Positions 25,942 to 34,355 of a DNA stretch of 64,000 bases are shown piece after piece. The notes beneath the pieces were generated by a model. That model made no database searches, was not told the origin of the DNA, and worked only from the letters and a program-made list of their open reading frames with translations. How positions within the stretch are numbered: position 1 is the stretch's first letter; the number at the start of each line of letters is the position of its first letter. A program made the position numbers and the translations under genes. The stretch covers positions 42,084-106,083 of the forward strand of contig JAGBCB010000041.1 of assembly GCA_017938145.1 (NCBI GenBank), in the 5' to 3' direction. Source of the DNA: Lachnospiraceae bacterium (GTDB lineage Bacteria; Bacillota; Clostridia; Lachnospirales; Lachnospiraceae).

Positions 25942-26382
25942 TTAATTAAACGGTAATCCATTTGGTCCACAGTTCTCATAAGCAGGAAAACCACCTGTAT
26001 AATCCGGAATGGATTCTTCAGAAGATTCCGCCCCATTTTCCTCAGAACTCTTTGGACGACCTGTAAGTGCATAGCTCCAGTTCATTACCTGGATTTTTGC
26101 CATCCAGCCGGTAGAGTTGTTATTTCTCTTGTACTCCACAAGCTCCTGGTCCCCGATAATCTGGATTGCGCTTCCCTTTTTTACTTTTGCATCAATCATT
26201 CGTTGTGCGTCTTCACCATAGACAATGCAGTTGTAGAAGTTAGGATGGGTGTTTTCACCATACCCTCTGTTGACAGCAAGGCCAAATGCGACATACTTGG
26301 TGTTCTTACCGTTCTGACTCAGTTTCAGCTCAAGGTCTGCCGTTACCCGTCCTGTGGTGATGATAGTTACTGGATCATTCAT
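25942..26382 (-). CDS. ssb: Single-stranded DNA-binding protein
   Basis: 146 residues from ATG 26382 (GGGAG nine bases upstream). OB-fold strands visible: 'VTIITTGRVTADLELKLSQN', 'KTKYVAFGLAVNRGYG'-like text, NFYNCIVYGEDAQRMI, and 'KKGSAIQIIGDQELVEY'. The C-terminal tip ends GLPFN, a divergent form of the acidic D-x-I/L-P-F tail that recruits partner proteins. Plasmid-type SSBs protect transferred single strands. Preceded by a promoter (26550-26578) and a leader terminator (26420-26472). Confidence 0.9.
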   Translation of the reverse strand: MNDPVTIITTGRVTADLELKLSQNGKNTKYVAFGLAVNRGYGENTHPNFYNCIVYGEDAQRMIDAKVKKGSAIQIIGDQELVEYKRNNNSTGWMAKIQVMNWSYALTGRPKSSEENGAESSEESIPDYTGGFPAYENCGPNGLPFN

Positions 26383-26419
26383 GTTTCTTTTCTCCCTTCT
26401 TGGATTAAATTTTTGTATT

Positions 26420-26472
26420 AAAAAAAGTGCCAAAAGACTGCCATTTCATAAATGGTAATTCTTCTGACACTT
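26420..26472 (-). terminator. Leader terminator (attenuator) upstream of ssb
   Basis: Hairpin with a 13-bp lower stem (three G-U pairs) and a 6-bp upper stem, followed by seven T on the minus strand. It lies between the ssb promoter and the ssb start, 37 nt before the ATG. Confidence 0.85.
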
Positions 26473-26549
26473 ATTTCAATCATAAACAACGTGTGTATGA
26501 TACCAAACGGTACTTCCTTACGGAAAACACAAAAATCAACTACAGTTCT

Positions 26550-26578
26550 ATAGTAGCATAAGTTTATTCACCTGTCAA
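26550..26578 (-). promoter_or_regulatory. Promoter of the ssb transcription unit
   Basis: -35 TTGACA (26573-26578), 17-base spacer, -10 TACTAT (26550-26555). Predicted start near 26543, giving a leader of about 160 nt that contains the 26420-26472 terminator. Confidence 0.75.
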
Positions 26579-26606
26579 ACGCAAATACTGCCCCGGTTCT
26601 AATATC

Positions 26607-26864
26607 TTACTTGTCATCATAATGTCCTTTACACTGCATTACTATAATGGTTTCATCCGTAACATCATACACCAGTCGGTCTTTATCATTGATACGGCGG
26701 CTCCATAGCCCTCCTTTTAATGGCTCAGGTTTTCCTTCGCCTGTAAAAGGTTGTCTCTGCACATCTTTTAACAAGGAATTAATCTTCTTTAAGGTTTTCT
26801 TATCCTGCATCTGCCAATACAGATATTCTTCCCAGGCATCTTCCGCAAATGTGATTTTACTCAA
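26607..26864 (-). CDS. YoeB/Txe-family mRNA interferase toxin
   Basis: About 85 residues from TTG 26864, with GGAGG nine bases upstream; it overlaps the antitoxin stop by 8 bases. RelE-fold YoeB pattern: 'FAEDAWEEYLYWQMQDKKTL', 'GKPEPLKGGLWSRRINDKDR', LVYDV and C-terminal KGHY, giving the expected catalytic Glu, Arg and His. The loop before WSRR is shorter than in most YoeB proteins. Cleaves ribosome-bound mRNA when freed from antitoxin; here it probably stabilises the element. Confidence 0.85.
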   Translation of the reverse strand: MSKITFAEDAWEEYLYWQMQDKKTLKKINSLLKDVQRQPFTGEGKPEPLKGGLWSRRINDKDRLVYDVTDETIIVMQCKGHYDDK

Positions 26865-27129
26865 CTTCCATTGCCTCCAGTTCCTCCATGGTCTTAACAA
26901 CCACGTTTCCAGCCTTTACCTGCTGTTCTGCCTTTGCAAGTTGCGCCATATTGGACTCCGAATAAAATGGTTCCACGGGAGCCGTAATATCAAACGGAAT
27001 ACGGCGGTCACGCAATGCCTTCTTCGCATAAATCATAAAGAACGTGGTAAGATTCATACCCATCTCGTCACACATAATATCTAACTGCTGCTTCATATCA
27101 TCATCAAGACGTATACTTACTGTTGTCAT
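26857..27129 (-). CDS. RelB/DinJ-family antitoxin
   Basis: About 90 residues from ATG 27129. N-terminal ribbon-helix-helix 'MTTVSIRLDDDMKQQLDIMC' then 'MGMNLTTFFMIYAKKALRDR', a DinJ/RelB signature, and a C-terminal toxin-binding helix (NMAQLAKAEQQVKAGN). Binds its own promoter, where a palindrome lies between -35 and -10. YoeB toxins more often pair with YefM antitoxins; this RelB/DinJ partner makes a mixed pair. Confidence 0.85.
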   Translation of the reverse strand: MTTVSIRLDDDMKQQLDIMCDEMGMNLTTFFMIYAKKALRDRRIPFDITAPVEPFYSESNMAQLAKAEQQVKAGNVVVKTMEELEAMEVE

Positions 27130-27154
27130 AATCACTACCTCACTTTCCAATAAC

Positions 27155-27183
27155 AGTATACTTCATTTTGAAGCAATTTGCAA
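27155..27183 (-). promoter_or_regulatory. Promoter and operator of the toxin-antitoxin pair
   Basis: -35 TTGCAA (27178-27183), 17-base spacer, -10 TATACT (27155-27160). The spacer contains the perfect palindrome CTTCA-AAA-TGAAG, the likely antitoxin operator; a half-copy lies just upstream. Confidence 0.75.
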
Positions 27184-27257
27184 TGTATTTGCTTCATTTT
27201 CTTTCATTTGTATTATAATAGTATATGATATAAAGAAACAATTTATACGTAAGTTAA

Positions 27258-27935
27258 TTACACCAGTTGAAACACAATCCGCTGCTTCATGTAAAGATTA
27301 GCCACTGCAGATAAGATAACATATCTGATTTCAGAGAATCTTCCTTCTGTAACAATCTTTTCACAATCGTCATCTTCCTCCGGATACAGGCATTCCATCA
27401 GTTCCTCGTTATCCTTCAGACTTGTTTTACCCTTTTCTGTACACCGGATCAGTTCTGCCGTGGAAAGCGTCTGGTTCTTCACAAGGGTGAGAATCTGTTT
27501 TTCCACCGGTTCCAGCTTTTCCTTATGAAATACTCCTATCGCTTTTTTCCAAGGCAGCTTCTTACATAGTGTCAGTTTCATAAAAGATAACACCTTTTCC
27601 GGCCATCCGTCCGGCACCGGCTGTACATGCAGATGTCCTAACAGATTATAAAGTGCATCTGCCCCGGTACAATCTTTACCGGATACTACCAGTCCCCGCA
27701 TCATCAGGCGGTGCAGGCAGTGGTCAAACTCCATCTCATCCGGAATATCAAGCTCCATCATATGCATATAAAACTTTTCTTTCAGTTCCTTGTATGTTAA
27801 AATCCGGAACGCAAGATCGCTCCATAGCAATAATTCACATGGAACCAAACCATATTCCTTATTTCCAGACACAATTGTTGGTAACCCTCTGTTTCCCAGC
27901 TTATATGTCCCAATTGCTGTATATAATGTCATCAT
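27258..27935 (-). CDS. Unknown protein, possible winged-helix tail
   Basis: About 225 residues (start ATG 27935 with GAGAGG six bases upstream; ATG 27941 is in frame but too close to the site). Starts with a strand-rich part 'LYTAIGTYKLGNRGLPTIVS', and around 140-175 has helices like a winged helix (EPVEKQILTLVKNQTLST, AELIRC). Family not named. Follows the sigma-factor gene by about 20 bases, so the two may work together. Confidence 0.55.
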   Translation of the reverse strand: MMTLYTAIGTYKLGNRGLPTIVSGNKEYGLVPCELLLWSDLAFRILTYKELKEKFYMHMMELDIPDEMEFDHCLHRLMMRGLVVSGKDCTGADALYNLLGHLHVQPVPDGWPEKVLSFMKLTLCKKLPWKKAIGVFHKEKLEPVEKQILTLVKNQTLSTAELIRCTEKGKTSLKDNEELMECLYPEEDDDCEKIVTEGRFSEIRYVILSAVANLYMKQRIVFQLV

Positions 27936-27954
27936 CTTCATCCTCTCCCCTTAC

Positions 27955-28509
27955 TTATGCCGCGTATTCTGTCCTCATCTTCTGAAGTGCTCTGGATACC
28001 CATGCAGATACATGGTTTGGTTTAACACCAAAATGACTGGCGATTTCATTTCCGTCATGTCCCTGATACTTAAGCCTCAGAGCCTGTACGCCTTTTTTTG
28101 CAATACCGGCAAACTGTTCCTCCATCTGTGCCAGCATAACGTCCGTTTCCAAATCAGAAATTCCATGTTCTTCTTCATCCGGCAGACAGTCTGCATAAGT
28201 CAGGTCGTCCTGTCCAATAAGCGGCATATCCAGATAACGGACCGGTGTCTGAATCCGGCTTACCTTTCTGCAGTGGGAAATCAGACTGTTCTTAATAACC
28301 ACATCCGCAAATGTAGTAAAAGATGCTCCTCTTTCTTCCCTGTAATTTAATGCAGCCTTACATAACGCCTCACAGCCGGTCTGATATAAATCTTCGTATC
28401 CTAATCCCTGGACATCTTCATTGATAGACATGGTTCCTCTTACAATCCTGCTTACCATTTCCAAATGTTCTTCTACTAATCGTTGTTCCTTCCTGGTCAT
28501 AATCCCCAT
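27955..28509 (-). CDS. Sigma-70-family RNA polymerase sigma factor
   Basis: 184 residues from ATG 28509 (AGAGGTGG upstream). Region 2: 'GYEDLYQTGCEALCKAALNY' and 'ERGASFTTFADVVIKNSLIS' (the -10 reading helix). Region 4 HTH: 'RLKYQGHDGNEIASHFGVKP' with NHVSAWVSRALQKMR. Resembles sporulation/phage type sigma factors more than ECF. It is a candidate for driving the element's late promoters, which have TTTACA -35 boxes, but that link is inference. Confidence 0.85.
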   Translation of the reverse strand: MGIMTRKEQRLVEEHLEMVSRIVRGTMSINEDVQGLGYEDLYQTGCEALCKAALNYREERGASFTTFADVVIKNSLISHCRKVSRIQTPVRYLDMPLIGQDDLTYADCLPDEEEHGISDLETDVMLAQMEEQFAGIAKKGVQALRLKYQGHDGNEIASHFGVKPNHVSAWVSRALQKMRTEYAA

Positions 28510-28540
28510 ACTTCCACCTCTCTTTCCTCCTGCACTGTTA

Positions 28541-28957
28541 TTAAACCGCAACCGTGATATGATTATTTCTCAGCACTTTTCTGCATTCTTCTATCAAACA
28601 ATCACAACGGTACTCCGAAAATTCACCAATATGGGCCTGTGTATCCGTCAGGCAGAACACATCCTGCATCCACCGGTAAGCATCCTTCCGGGAGAAAACG
28701 CCATTCTTCCAGATTGCATCAAACAAACGATGTGCTTCAATTCTCTTATGCCGCAGGTCACCATTTGCCAGTGTTCCTTTTGGAACCTGGGTTCCTTCAT
28801 GGACTCCAACATAAGCATCACATTCCGGATACCCGCTGCATACATACAGATTCTTTTCGAATGCAGCATCTTTATATACATACCGGGCACTTCTCAATAC
28901 CGCATTACGTCCACAATACGGACACTTTACGGAATATTTTCTTGCTTTCTTTCCCAT
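28541..28957 (-). CDS. DUF3268-type zinc-finger protein
   Basis: 138 residues. Zinc ribbon with CPYCG at residues 12-16 and 'LYVCSGYPECDAYVG' at 37-51 (two C-x2/4-C knuckles), the pattern of the phage/element zinc-finger family DUF3268. The rest is helical. Ends 32 bases before the sigma-factor start, so likely co-transcribed. DNA- or RNA-binding is likely. Confidence 0.75.
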   Translation of the reverse strand: MGKKARKYSVKCPYCGRNAVLRSARYVYKDAAFEKNLYVCSGYPECDAYVGVHEGTQVPKGTLANGDLRHKRIEAHRLFDAIWKNGVFSRKDAYRWMQDVFCLTDTQAHIGEFSEYRCDCLIEECRKVLRNNHITVAV

Positions 28958-29095
28958 GACGATTTCCTCCTTTCAGTCGCTTTTTTGAATACGTATTCTG
29001 TAAGTATATTTTAAAATAAATTAAGGATGAATCCTATGGCACTGCCGCAGATTCTTAAGTCATTTGCGTCTATTCTGCCAGTTTCTGGCAATTTT

Positions 29096-29320
29096 TTAGT
29101 TACCAAACAGTTCCGTAATCTCCTGGGTGATACGTGGAATAACCGTTGTATTAAAAATAGTGGTCAGGGCACCTAATAACAGTGCACCCAGCACTACGGC
29201 GATGATAATCTTAACACCATCAGAGATGTAGAAATCACCTCTCTCGTTGTTTAATGCCGCCTTTACACGGCTGATTACATTCCCAGTTTTTAAAGCTACC
29301 TTATTCATCATTTTTCTCAT
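29096..29320 (-). CDS. Small Flp-like pilin candidate (DUF6133-like)
   Basis: 74 residues: basic N-terminus (MRKMMNKVALKTGNVISRVK), NERGD, then one hydrophobic helix 'GVKIIIAVVLGALLLGALTT' and a short tail. The ERGD just before the helix recurs in the two other pilin-like proteins of this locus. Length and shape fit a major Flp/Tad pilin. Last gene of the pilus locus; a GC-rich hairpin at 29362-29380 precedes it. A prepilin peptidase is encoded in the same operon. Confidence 0.65.
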   Translation of the reverse strand: MRKMMNKVALKTGNVISRVKAALNNERGDFYISDGVKIIIAVVLGALLLGALTTIFNTTVIPRITQEITELFGN

Positions 29321-29361
29321 TTTTGTTTTCTCCTTTTCTCAATCAATGTTTTGTTCTCTAT

Positions 29362-29380
29362 GTCCGGCTGTATACCGGAC
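29362..29380 (-). other. mRNA hairpin upstream of the pilin gene
   Basis: Arms GTCCGG/CCGGAC with a 7-base loop, no T-run. It may be a processing or stability element giving higher pilin mRNA levels. Confidence 0.4.
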
Positions 29381-29445
29381 TTTTATAAGTTATCTTTCCT
29401 TCTTTCCCTGCATCACATAAGCCCCGCCTCCTTTCTCTGCAGATA

Positions 29446-30321
29446 CTAAAAGAAGCCTCCTAAAGAACTGACAACTTCTACAGACAGTACTACGACATAA
29501 ATAAGCAGAATGCAGAACAGCATCATCATGGAATACTTCTGCATCTGTTTTGGCCGTTTGGCTGCCTCCTTCTTTAAGTTGTTCTGTTCAATCTGGCGCA
29601 TATCAAATACCAGCATCTTAAAATACATCTGCTGGTCGTCACCGCGAAGAGTGCCAATCAGTCCGCGGACAATATCCGACAGCATGGTGCTGCCAACCCT
29701 GTTCTGTAACCGGAGCAATGCATTTTCATAGTTTCCGGTCTTCATATCCGCAATCGTAGTGTCCAATTCCTGTCCAAGATGCGGTCCGGCAATACGCCGG
29801 TAGGAAATCAGAAGTTTCAGCACATCCCTGTCAGTACTAAGGGACTGCTGAATACTGACTGCAAATCTTGGGAGCTCTGCTTCAATCAGCTTCTTTCTCT
29901 TTTTTACAATGTCAAATACCTGATGATAGGAAGAAAACCACATCAGAACAGAGAGCCCCATGACTGCAAATCCCGCCATCGGAATAAGCAGCAATAAAAA
30001 AAGCCCTGCAAGCAGGGTCAGTAAAGCCATGAGTAATGCCTTCATGGTGTAACTCTCCGGAGTCAGGTTCATCCCTGCAATGTGCAGAACCGCTTCCAGC
30101 TTACTCCGTTTAATAGTATCCATTTTTAAGATTGGGCTTAATTTTTCCGCAATCTTGGTGATGTATACTTCCACCAGTTTTTCATCACCGGTACCGGTCT
30201 GCTTTTTTGCAAGCATCATAGCCCGGGAGGTTTTTGCCGTCGGTACATCCACAAACGCACACGAGAGATTGTAAATACCAAATCCCACAAATATGGAAGC
30301 CAGTATAACTAAAACTGCCAT
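29446..30321 (-). CDS. TadC-like inner-membrane pilus assembly protein (GspF fold)
   Basis: 291 residues. N-terminal membrane helix, then basic cytoplasmic segment, two hydrophobic helices around 90-135 ('TLLAGLFLLLLIPMAGFAVM'), the T2SF domain 'ELPRFAVSIQQSLSTDRDVL' and C-terminal helix. T2SF proteins form the platform moved by the CpaF ATPase. Adjacent to TadB as in other Tad loci (16-base gap). Confidence 0.8.
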   Translation of the reverse strand: MAVLVILASIFVGFGIYNLSCAFVDVPTAKTSRAMMLAKKQTGTGDEKLVEVYITKIAEKLSPILKMDTIKRSKLEAVLHIAGMNLTPESYTMKALLMALLTLLAGLFLLLLIPMAGFAVMGLSVLMWFSSYHQVFDIVKKRKKLIEAELPRFAVSIQQSLSTDRDVLKLLISYRRIAGPHLGQELDTTIADMKTGNYENALLRLQNRVGSTMLSDIVRGLIGTLRGDDQQMYFKMLVFDMRQIEQNNLKKEAAKRPKQMQKYSMMMLFCILLIYVVVLSVEVVSSLGGFF

Positions 30322-30337
30322 ATGTTTTTCTTCCTTT

Positions 30338-31258
30338 CTATGTGTTATATTCCACCGGGCGGCTGAGTTTTAGAATCTTGGTAAACGAGAAAAGAATAAT
30401 AGCCGCACAGATGGCTAACGTAATCTTTCCCGGTGTGGAAAACATCAGTGTTTCAAACCATGTTTTATTCAAAACATATAAAAGAGGAATGTTGCCTATC
30501 ACAAGAAACATCATAGTGATTGCTTCCTTCTTTGGCTCATTTATCATCGCCTCCAGCTCCGACTGCATAATCCTCATGTCAGAAAACTTCTGTACCGTAA
30601 AAGTCAGCGTGTTTTTCATGCTTCTGTCACTCTGGCACTGGATCAGTGTATTGCACCATTCATGGAAGATACGGTTTGGTACCCTCATCTTCAGAGTGTT
30701 AATAGTGGAGATCATATTGGCATTTAACATCTCCGACTCCAGCACAAAAGCTTCGAAATGATTTTTTACCGGAGGATTTAAGTACGGGATATTTTCCTTT
30801 ACGGACTTTAATATGTCCCCGGTGCGAAGATATGAAGTGGTAATCACTGAAATTGCTGTTTCCAGTTCCTCATTCAGGTGCTTTTTATAGGACGCCGCTG
30901 TGGATCTTAAATACCATACCGGTGCAAATGCAAAGCCGGCACCCATAATCGGTATCATGAACGGATTATCAATCAGAATAGCTGCAATGGCGCCAACGGA
31001 GAACAGGATAATGGAAATTCGTTTTACCATGTTAAATCTGCCTTCCCTTCCGGTGGCAATCAACAGCTGCTCAATCTCTAATGTCTCCCTGTTAAAAAAT
31101 CCTTTCGCCGGTTTTCCAAGCAGCACATCCACATCATCCTGCAGTGTACTTTTGACCTGTGGAGATAAAAGGTTTAGGAAATCAATAAAGCGTACATGAA
31201 AGAGCGAAAACAGCCCGCTAACTATCAGCAGGAATACAATAATCTGAACCCATTGCAT
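30338..31258 (-). CDS. TadB-like inner-membrane pilus assembly protein (GspF fold)
   Basis: 306 residues. Membrane helices at about 4-24, 85-120 and 255-300; T2SF domain 'EELETAISVITTSYLRTGDI' with SVKENIPYL. Start ATG 31258 has GGAGGG and lies 41 bases inside the end of the CpaF gene, so translation is coupled. Works with TadC and CpaF to extrude pilin. Confidence 0.8.
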   Translation of the reverse strand: MQWVQIIVFLLIVSGLFSLFHVRFIDFLNLLSPQVKSTLQDDVDVLLGKPAKGFFNRETLEIEQLLIATGREGRFNMVKRISIILFSVGAIAAILIDNPFMIPIMGAGFAFAPVWYLRSTAASYKKHLNEELETAISVITTSYLRTGDILKSVKENIPYLNPPVKNHFEAFVLESEMLNANMISTINTLKMRVPNRIFHEWCNTLIQCQSDRSMKNTLTFTVQKFSDMRIMQSELEAMINEPKKEAITMMFLVIGNIPLLYVLNKTWFETLMFSTPGKITLAICAAIILFSFTKILKLSRPVEYNT

Positions 31259-32645
31259 TCATTGTCCCTCCTCTCATTGCCCCATTCTCATTAGAATCCA
31301 AAAATAGTTTCAACTTTCCTGCCGGAATACCGTTATCTAACATCCGTTTTTTCAAAGACTCTGAAATTCCACCAAGCTTCCTGTGGCTGCCAAGAACTGA
31401 AATCTTGCCACTCTCATCCGTGCGGTTATCCTCCACATCATACTGATACAACGGACGGTAATACAGTTTTCCGTTCCGGTAATCCTCACCCTCAATAATC
31501 TGCATGATTTTTCTGGATCCATCTTCTAACTGCTTGGTAAATACAACTATCGGATATGCCTCCACCATAATCTGCATCAGGATATCATCCGCCATGTTGT
31601 ATTTTCTCTTTGCCAGAGTCATCATTCTTCGGTACGTGGATTCTGACGAATTGGAATGGATGGTTGTGACTACCGTATGGCCTGTTCTGGAACTTTCCGC
31701 AACCGACAATGCTTCCTTGGCAGAACGCATCTCACCTACCCCAATCACATCCGGATGTTTTCTAAGTACACGTTCCAGTAGAACGTCCTGGTCAATATCC
31801 AGTGCCGGGTTTTCATGCGGCCTGGTAAGCAAGTGGACGACGCTGTTAATGGCATGTCCGTTCTCATCCCTCTTAATCAAATCAAATTCCCGGCTTCCTT
31901 CTTCAATGGTAATCAGTCGCCGGTTGTCCGGCACCATGGAAAGCAGCCAGCTCATAACCGTAGTTTTTCCGGAACCGGTGCTTCCGGCAATGCATACTGA
32001 AACACCATACCGGATGCAGCAAGTTAAGAAATCTAACATCTCCTCTGTTGCAGAACCGGAAGCAATCAGCTTATCCTTGGATACCGACTGCTGGTTGACA
32101 ATTCGGATAGAAGCATTGATGCCTACCTCCGCATCCACAATCGGAGTCTTGTCTACGGAAATTCGGATATTCTTATCTAAGAATCCGATGACAGATGGCA
32201 TAGTATCATCAATCACCATACCACAGGTGTTAAGGAGACGTCGGGTTACATCCACGGCATGCTGCGGAGACTGAAACCGGTCCGGAATTTTCATGGAACG
32301 TCCACCGCTCATAATAACTTCGATATCATCAAAGGCATTGATATTTACCTCTTCAATCCCCGGTTTGTAAATCCATTTCTTTAAAAAAGAAATTCCGGCC
32401 ATATCCTCAAACAGGCTGTCTTTTAATTCCTCCGTTGTCATTCCATCGATATGATAGGATTTACTGAGGATATACTGCAGAATAAATTCTTTTAATAACA
32501 GTTTTGCCTCTTCCTGATTTCCTTCCGTGGTTAACTTATCCGCATGATTTACAGTGCAGTATTTCTGTACATCCTCCAAAATCTGGTCATACGTTACCAC
32601 CTCCTGCCCGGCAGAAGCAAAAAACATATCATTCAATGACTGCAT
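31218..32645 (-). CDS. cpaF: CpaF/TadA (VirB11-like) secretion ATPase
   Basis: 475 residues. Walker A 'IAGSTGSGKTTVMSW' at about 226-240, Walker B/His boxes 'RRLITIEEGSREFDL' and 'HPDVIGVGEMRSAKEAL', and arginine-rich 'TTIHSNSSESTYRRMMTLAK'. N-terminal domain 'FLKKWIYKPGIEEVNINAFD' is typical of CpaF. Hexameric motor that powers pilus assembly from the cytosol. Overlaps neighbours by 17 and 41 bases. Confidence 0.9.
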   Translation of the reverse strand: MQSLNDMFFASAGQEVVTYDQILEDVQKYCTVNHADKLTTEGNQEEAKLLLKEFILQYILSKSYHIDGMTTEELKDSLFEDMAGISFLKKWIYKPGIEEVNINAFDDIEVIMSGGRSMKIPDRFQSPQHAVDVTRRLLNTCGMVIDDTMPSVIGFLDKNIRISVDKTPIVDAEVGINASIRIVNQQSVSKDKLIASGSATEEMLDFLTCCIRYGVSVCIAGSTGSGKTTVMSWLLSMVPDNRRLITIEEGSREFDLIKRDENGHAINSVVHLLTRPHENPALDIDQDVLLERVLRKHPDVIGVGEMRSAKEALSVAESSRTGHTVVTTIHSNSSESTYRRMMTLAKRKYNMADDILMQIMVEAYPIVVFTKQLEDGSRKIMQIIEGEDYRNGKLYYRPLYQYDVEDNRTDESGKISVLGSHRKLGGISESLKKRMLDNGIPAGKLKLFLDSNENGAMRGGTMNAMGSDYCIPADS

Positions 32646-33474
32646 CCATAGCCTCCTCCTCTTTCTTTAATCCCTGTGGCTCTTCCAGAACTACTTCTGT
32701 TCCTTCCGGCAGGTCTGCGGGCTCTTCTTCCTGCTCCTCCTGTGGTTCTTCCAGACGTTTTCTCACCAGTTTAAGTGAACTCAAATAACGCTGATTGCAA
32801 TACCCCAGTGCTTTAAACATCTGTCCGCTGGTACCGCACCTCTCAATTTCCTTCGAGTAAGGAAGTAACCCATCAAACCCTCCAATCAGATTATCCATCT
32901 CATCAATGGCATGGAACGGTCTTGCCAGCCCTGCAAAGGTCAGATGTTTGTCATAGTGAAACTTTTCATCCGTCAGAAGCGCTTTATGAGCTTTTAGATA
33001 ATTCAGACCTCTAAGGTCCGGTGTAACAATCCGGATGACCAGATCTGCCGCTTCAATTGCGGACGGAGTAAAAAAGTTCAGCATATTCGAGCTGCAATCC
33101 AGAATAATATAATCCACCAGTTTAGATGCTTCCGTAATAAACAGTTTGATTTTTTCATACTTCAGCTCCGGATAAGAAAATGGATTTTCACCTGCCGCAT
33201 ACCCCATTACACCGATAAACGGATACTCCTTCAAAATCACCACCCGTTCTGCAATCAATGCATTATTAATCTCAAGTCCGGTCAGTACATTACCAATGGA
33301 AGAAGCTGTTTCAATCATCCGCTCCGGCATCCATACCGGAAGCATCGGTGTACTGGAATCCGCGTTAATAACCAGTGCTTTCTTTTTATCTGCTGTCAAA
33401 ACTTTTGCAAGATTACAGCAAAACATGGACTTACCGCACCCCGGGTTTCCCCATACTGTAATAATCTTTGACAT
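32629..33474 (-). CDS. CpaE/TadZ-like P-loop ATPase (ParA/MinD family)
   Basis: 281 residues from ATG 33474 (AGGAGG eight bases upstream; an earlier GTG overlaps that site). 'ITVWGNPGCGKSMFCCNLAK' is a Walker A of GKS type without the deviant lysine of classical ParA; 'LVDYIILDCSSNMLNFF' is Walker B. Acidic Glu/Pro-rich C-terminal tail. CpaE/TadZ marks the pole for pilus assembly. Confidence 0.75.
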   Translation of the reverse strand: MSKIITVWGNPGCGKSMFCCNLAKVLTADKKKALVINADSSTPMLPVWMPERMIETASSIGNVLTGLEINNALIAERVVILKEYPFIGVMGYAAGENPFSYPELKYEKIKLFITEASKLVDYIILDCSSNMLNFFTPSAIEAADLVIRIVTPDLRGLNYLKAHKALLTDEKFHYDKHLTFAGLARPFHAIDEMDNLIGGFDGLLPYSKEIERCGTSGQMFKALGYCNQRYLSSLKLVRKRLEEPQEEQEEEPADLPEGTEVVLEEPQGLKKEEEAMDAVIE

Positions 33475-33486
33475 GATGTACACCTC

Positions 33487-34344
33487 CTATGGCAGTTCTT
33501 CCTTTTCAGATTCCGGTTCAAAAGCCATATCCTCCTTGTCCTCAGAAAAGGAATCCTCCGTCCAGTCTTCCGACATTTCTTCCTCCCCTTCATTAGGATC
33601 CGTATCTTCGTCCGGTGTTCCGTAAATTTCCTCTAAAACCTGTTCCTGACGCAATAACAGTTCTTCCGCCAGTTTCGCATTACCACGGCTTACTAAAGCC
33701 ACATGTAATATTCCCTCATTTTCAAACCGGGTAAGCAGCATTGCCTGCTCCGGTGATGCCAATACCGTAATTGTTGCTGTCTGCTGCTTTTCTTCATCTT
33801 CATTGAGCGGCTTTGTGTAATCCACATCCAGGCCGTCTGCATCACTAATGGACAATACCTTAATAAATCTGAGTTCCGGTATATCTTTTACCGGTTCTTC
33901 TTCCTCTTCGTTATAATGGTAGAGGCGGACAATATCCCCATCCTGCAGTTTATCCGAAAGCGCGGTAGCCAGTGTCTGTGTAGTAATGGATAACACCACC
34001 TTGCCATCCGGGATTTCATTTAACATAGGATCCGAAGACACCGGCGTACTGCTTACCTTTTCCGCAAGAATATAGTCTCCCGGATATAAATCAGCAGCTG
34101 CATAAATTCCTACTACATCCGTTTCCTTCTTGGCAACCGAACCTGGCAAATTATATTCACCCACAGTAACAACCTCTACATCTTCTGCAGTAATCTGCAT
34201 GCCGCGTGCTACCATCTGTTTCATCCGTACAACTTCGCAGGTTCCGTTCGTCTGCTTTGATACTGCAGGTACGGCAATGAATGCAATAATGGCAGCCAGT
34301 ATAATACTGAAGATGCCATAAATAAATCTGTTATTCAGCCTCAT
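33487..34344 (-). CDS. CpaB/RcpC-like SAF-domain protein
   Basis: 285 residues. N-terminal membrane helix (FIYGIFSIILAAIIAFIAVP), then an SAF domain 'MVARGMQITAEDVEVVTVGE' and DLYPGDYILAEKVSS. A C-terminal acidic tail follows (about 225-285). CpaB/RcpC proteins form the wall/periplasmic part of Tad systems. The SAF fold and position next to CpaE support it. Confidence 0.75.
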   Translation of the reverse strand: MRLNNRFIYGIFSIILAAIIAFIAVPAVSKQTNGTCEVVRMKQMVARGMQITAEDVEVVTVGEYNLPGSVAKKETDVVGIYAAADLYPGDYILAEKVSSTPVSSDPMLNEIPDGKVVLSITTQTLATALSDKLQDGDIVRLYHYNEEEEEPVKDIPELRFIKVLSISDADGLDVDYTKPLNEDEEKQQTATITVLASPEQAMLLTRFENEGILHVALVSRGNAKLAEELLLRQEQVLEEIYGTPDEDTDPNEGEEEMSEDWTEDSFSEDKEDMAFEPESEKEELP

Positions 34345-34355
34345 AAGTTACTCCT

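Noticed and set aside
31504-32274. 256-codon plus-strand frame opposite cpaF
   Set aside because: Lies fully inside the well-supported cpaF gene, lacks family features and a ribosome site; a shadow frame.
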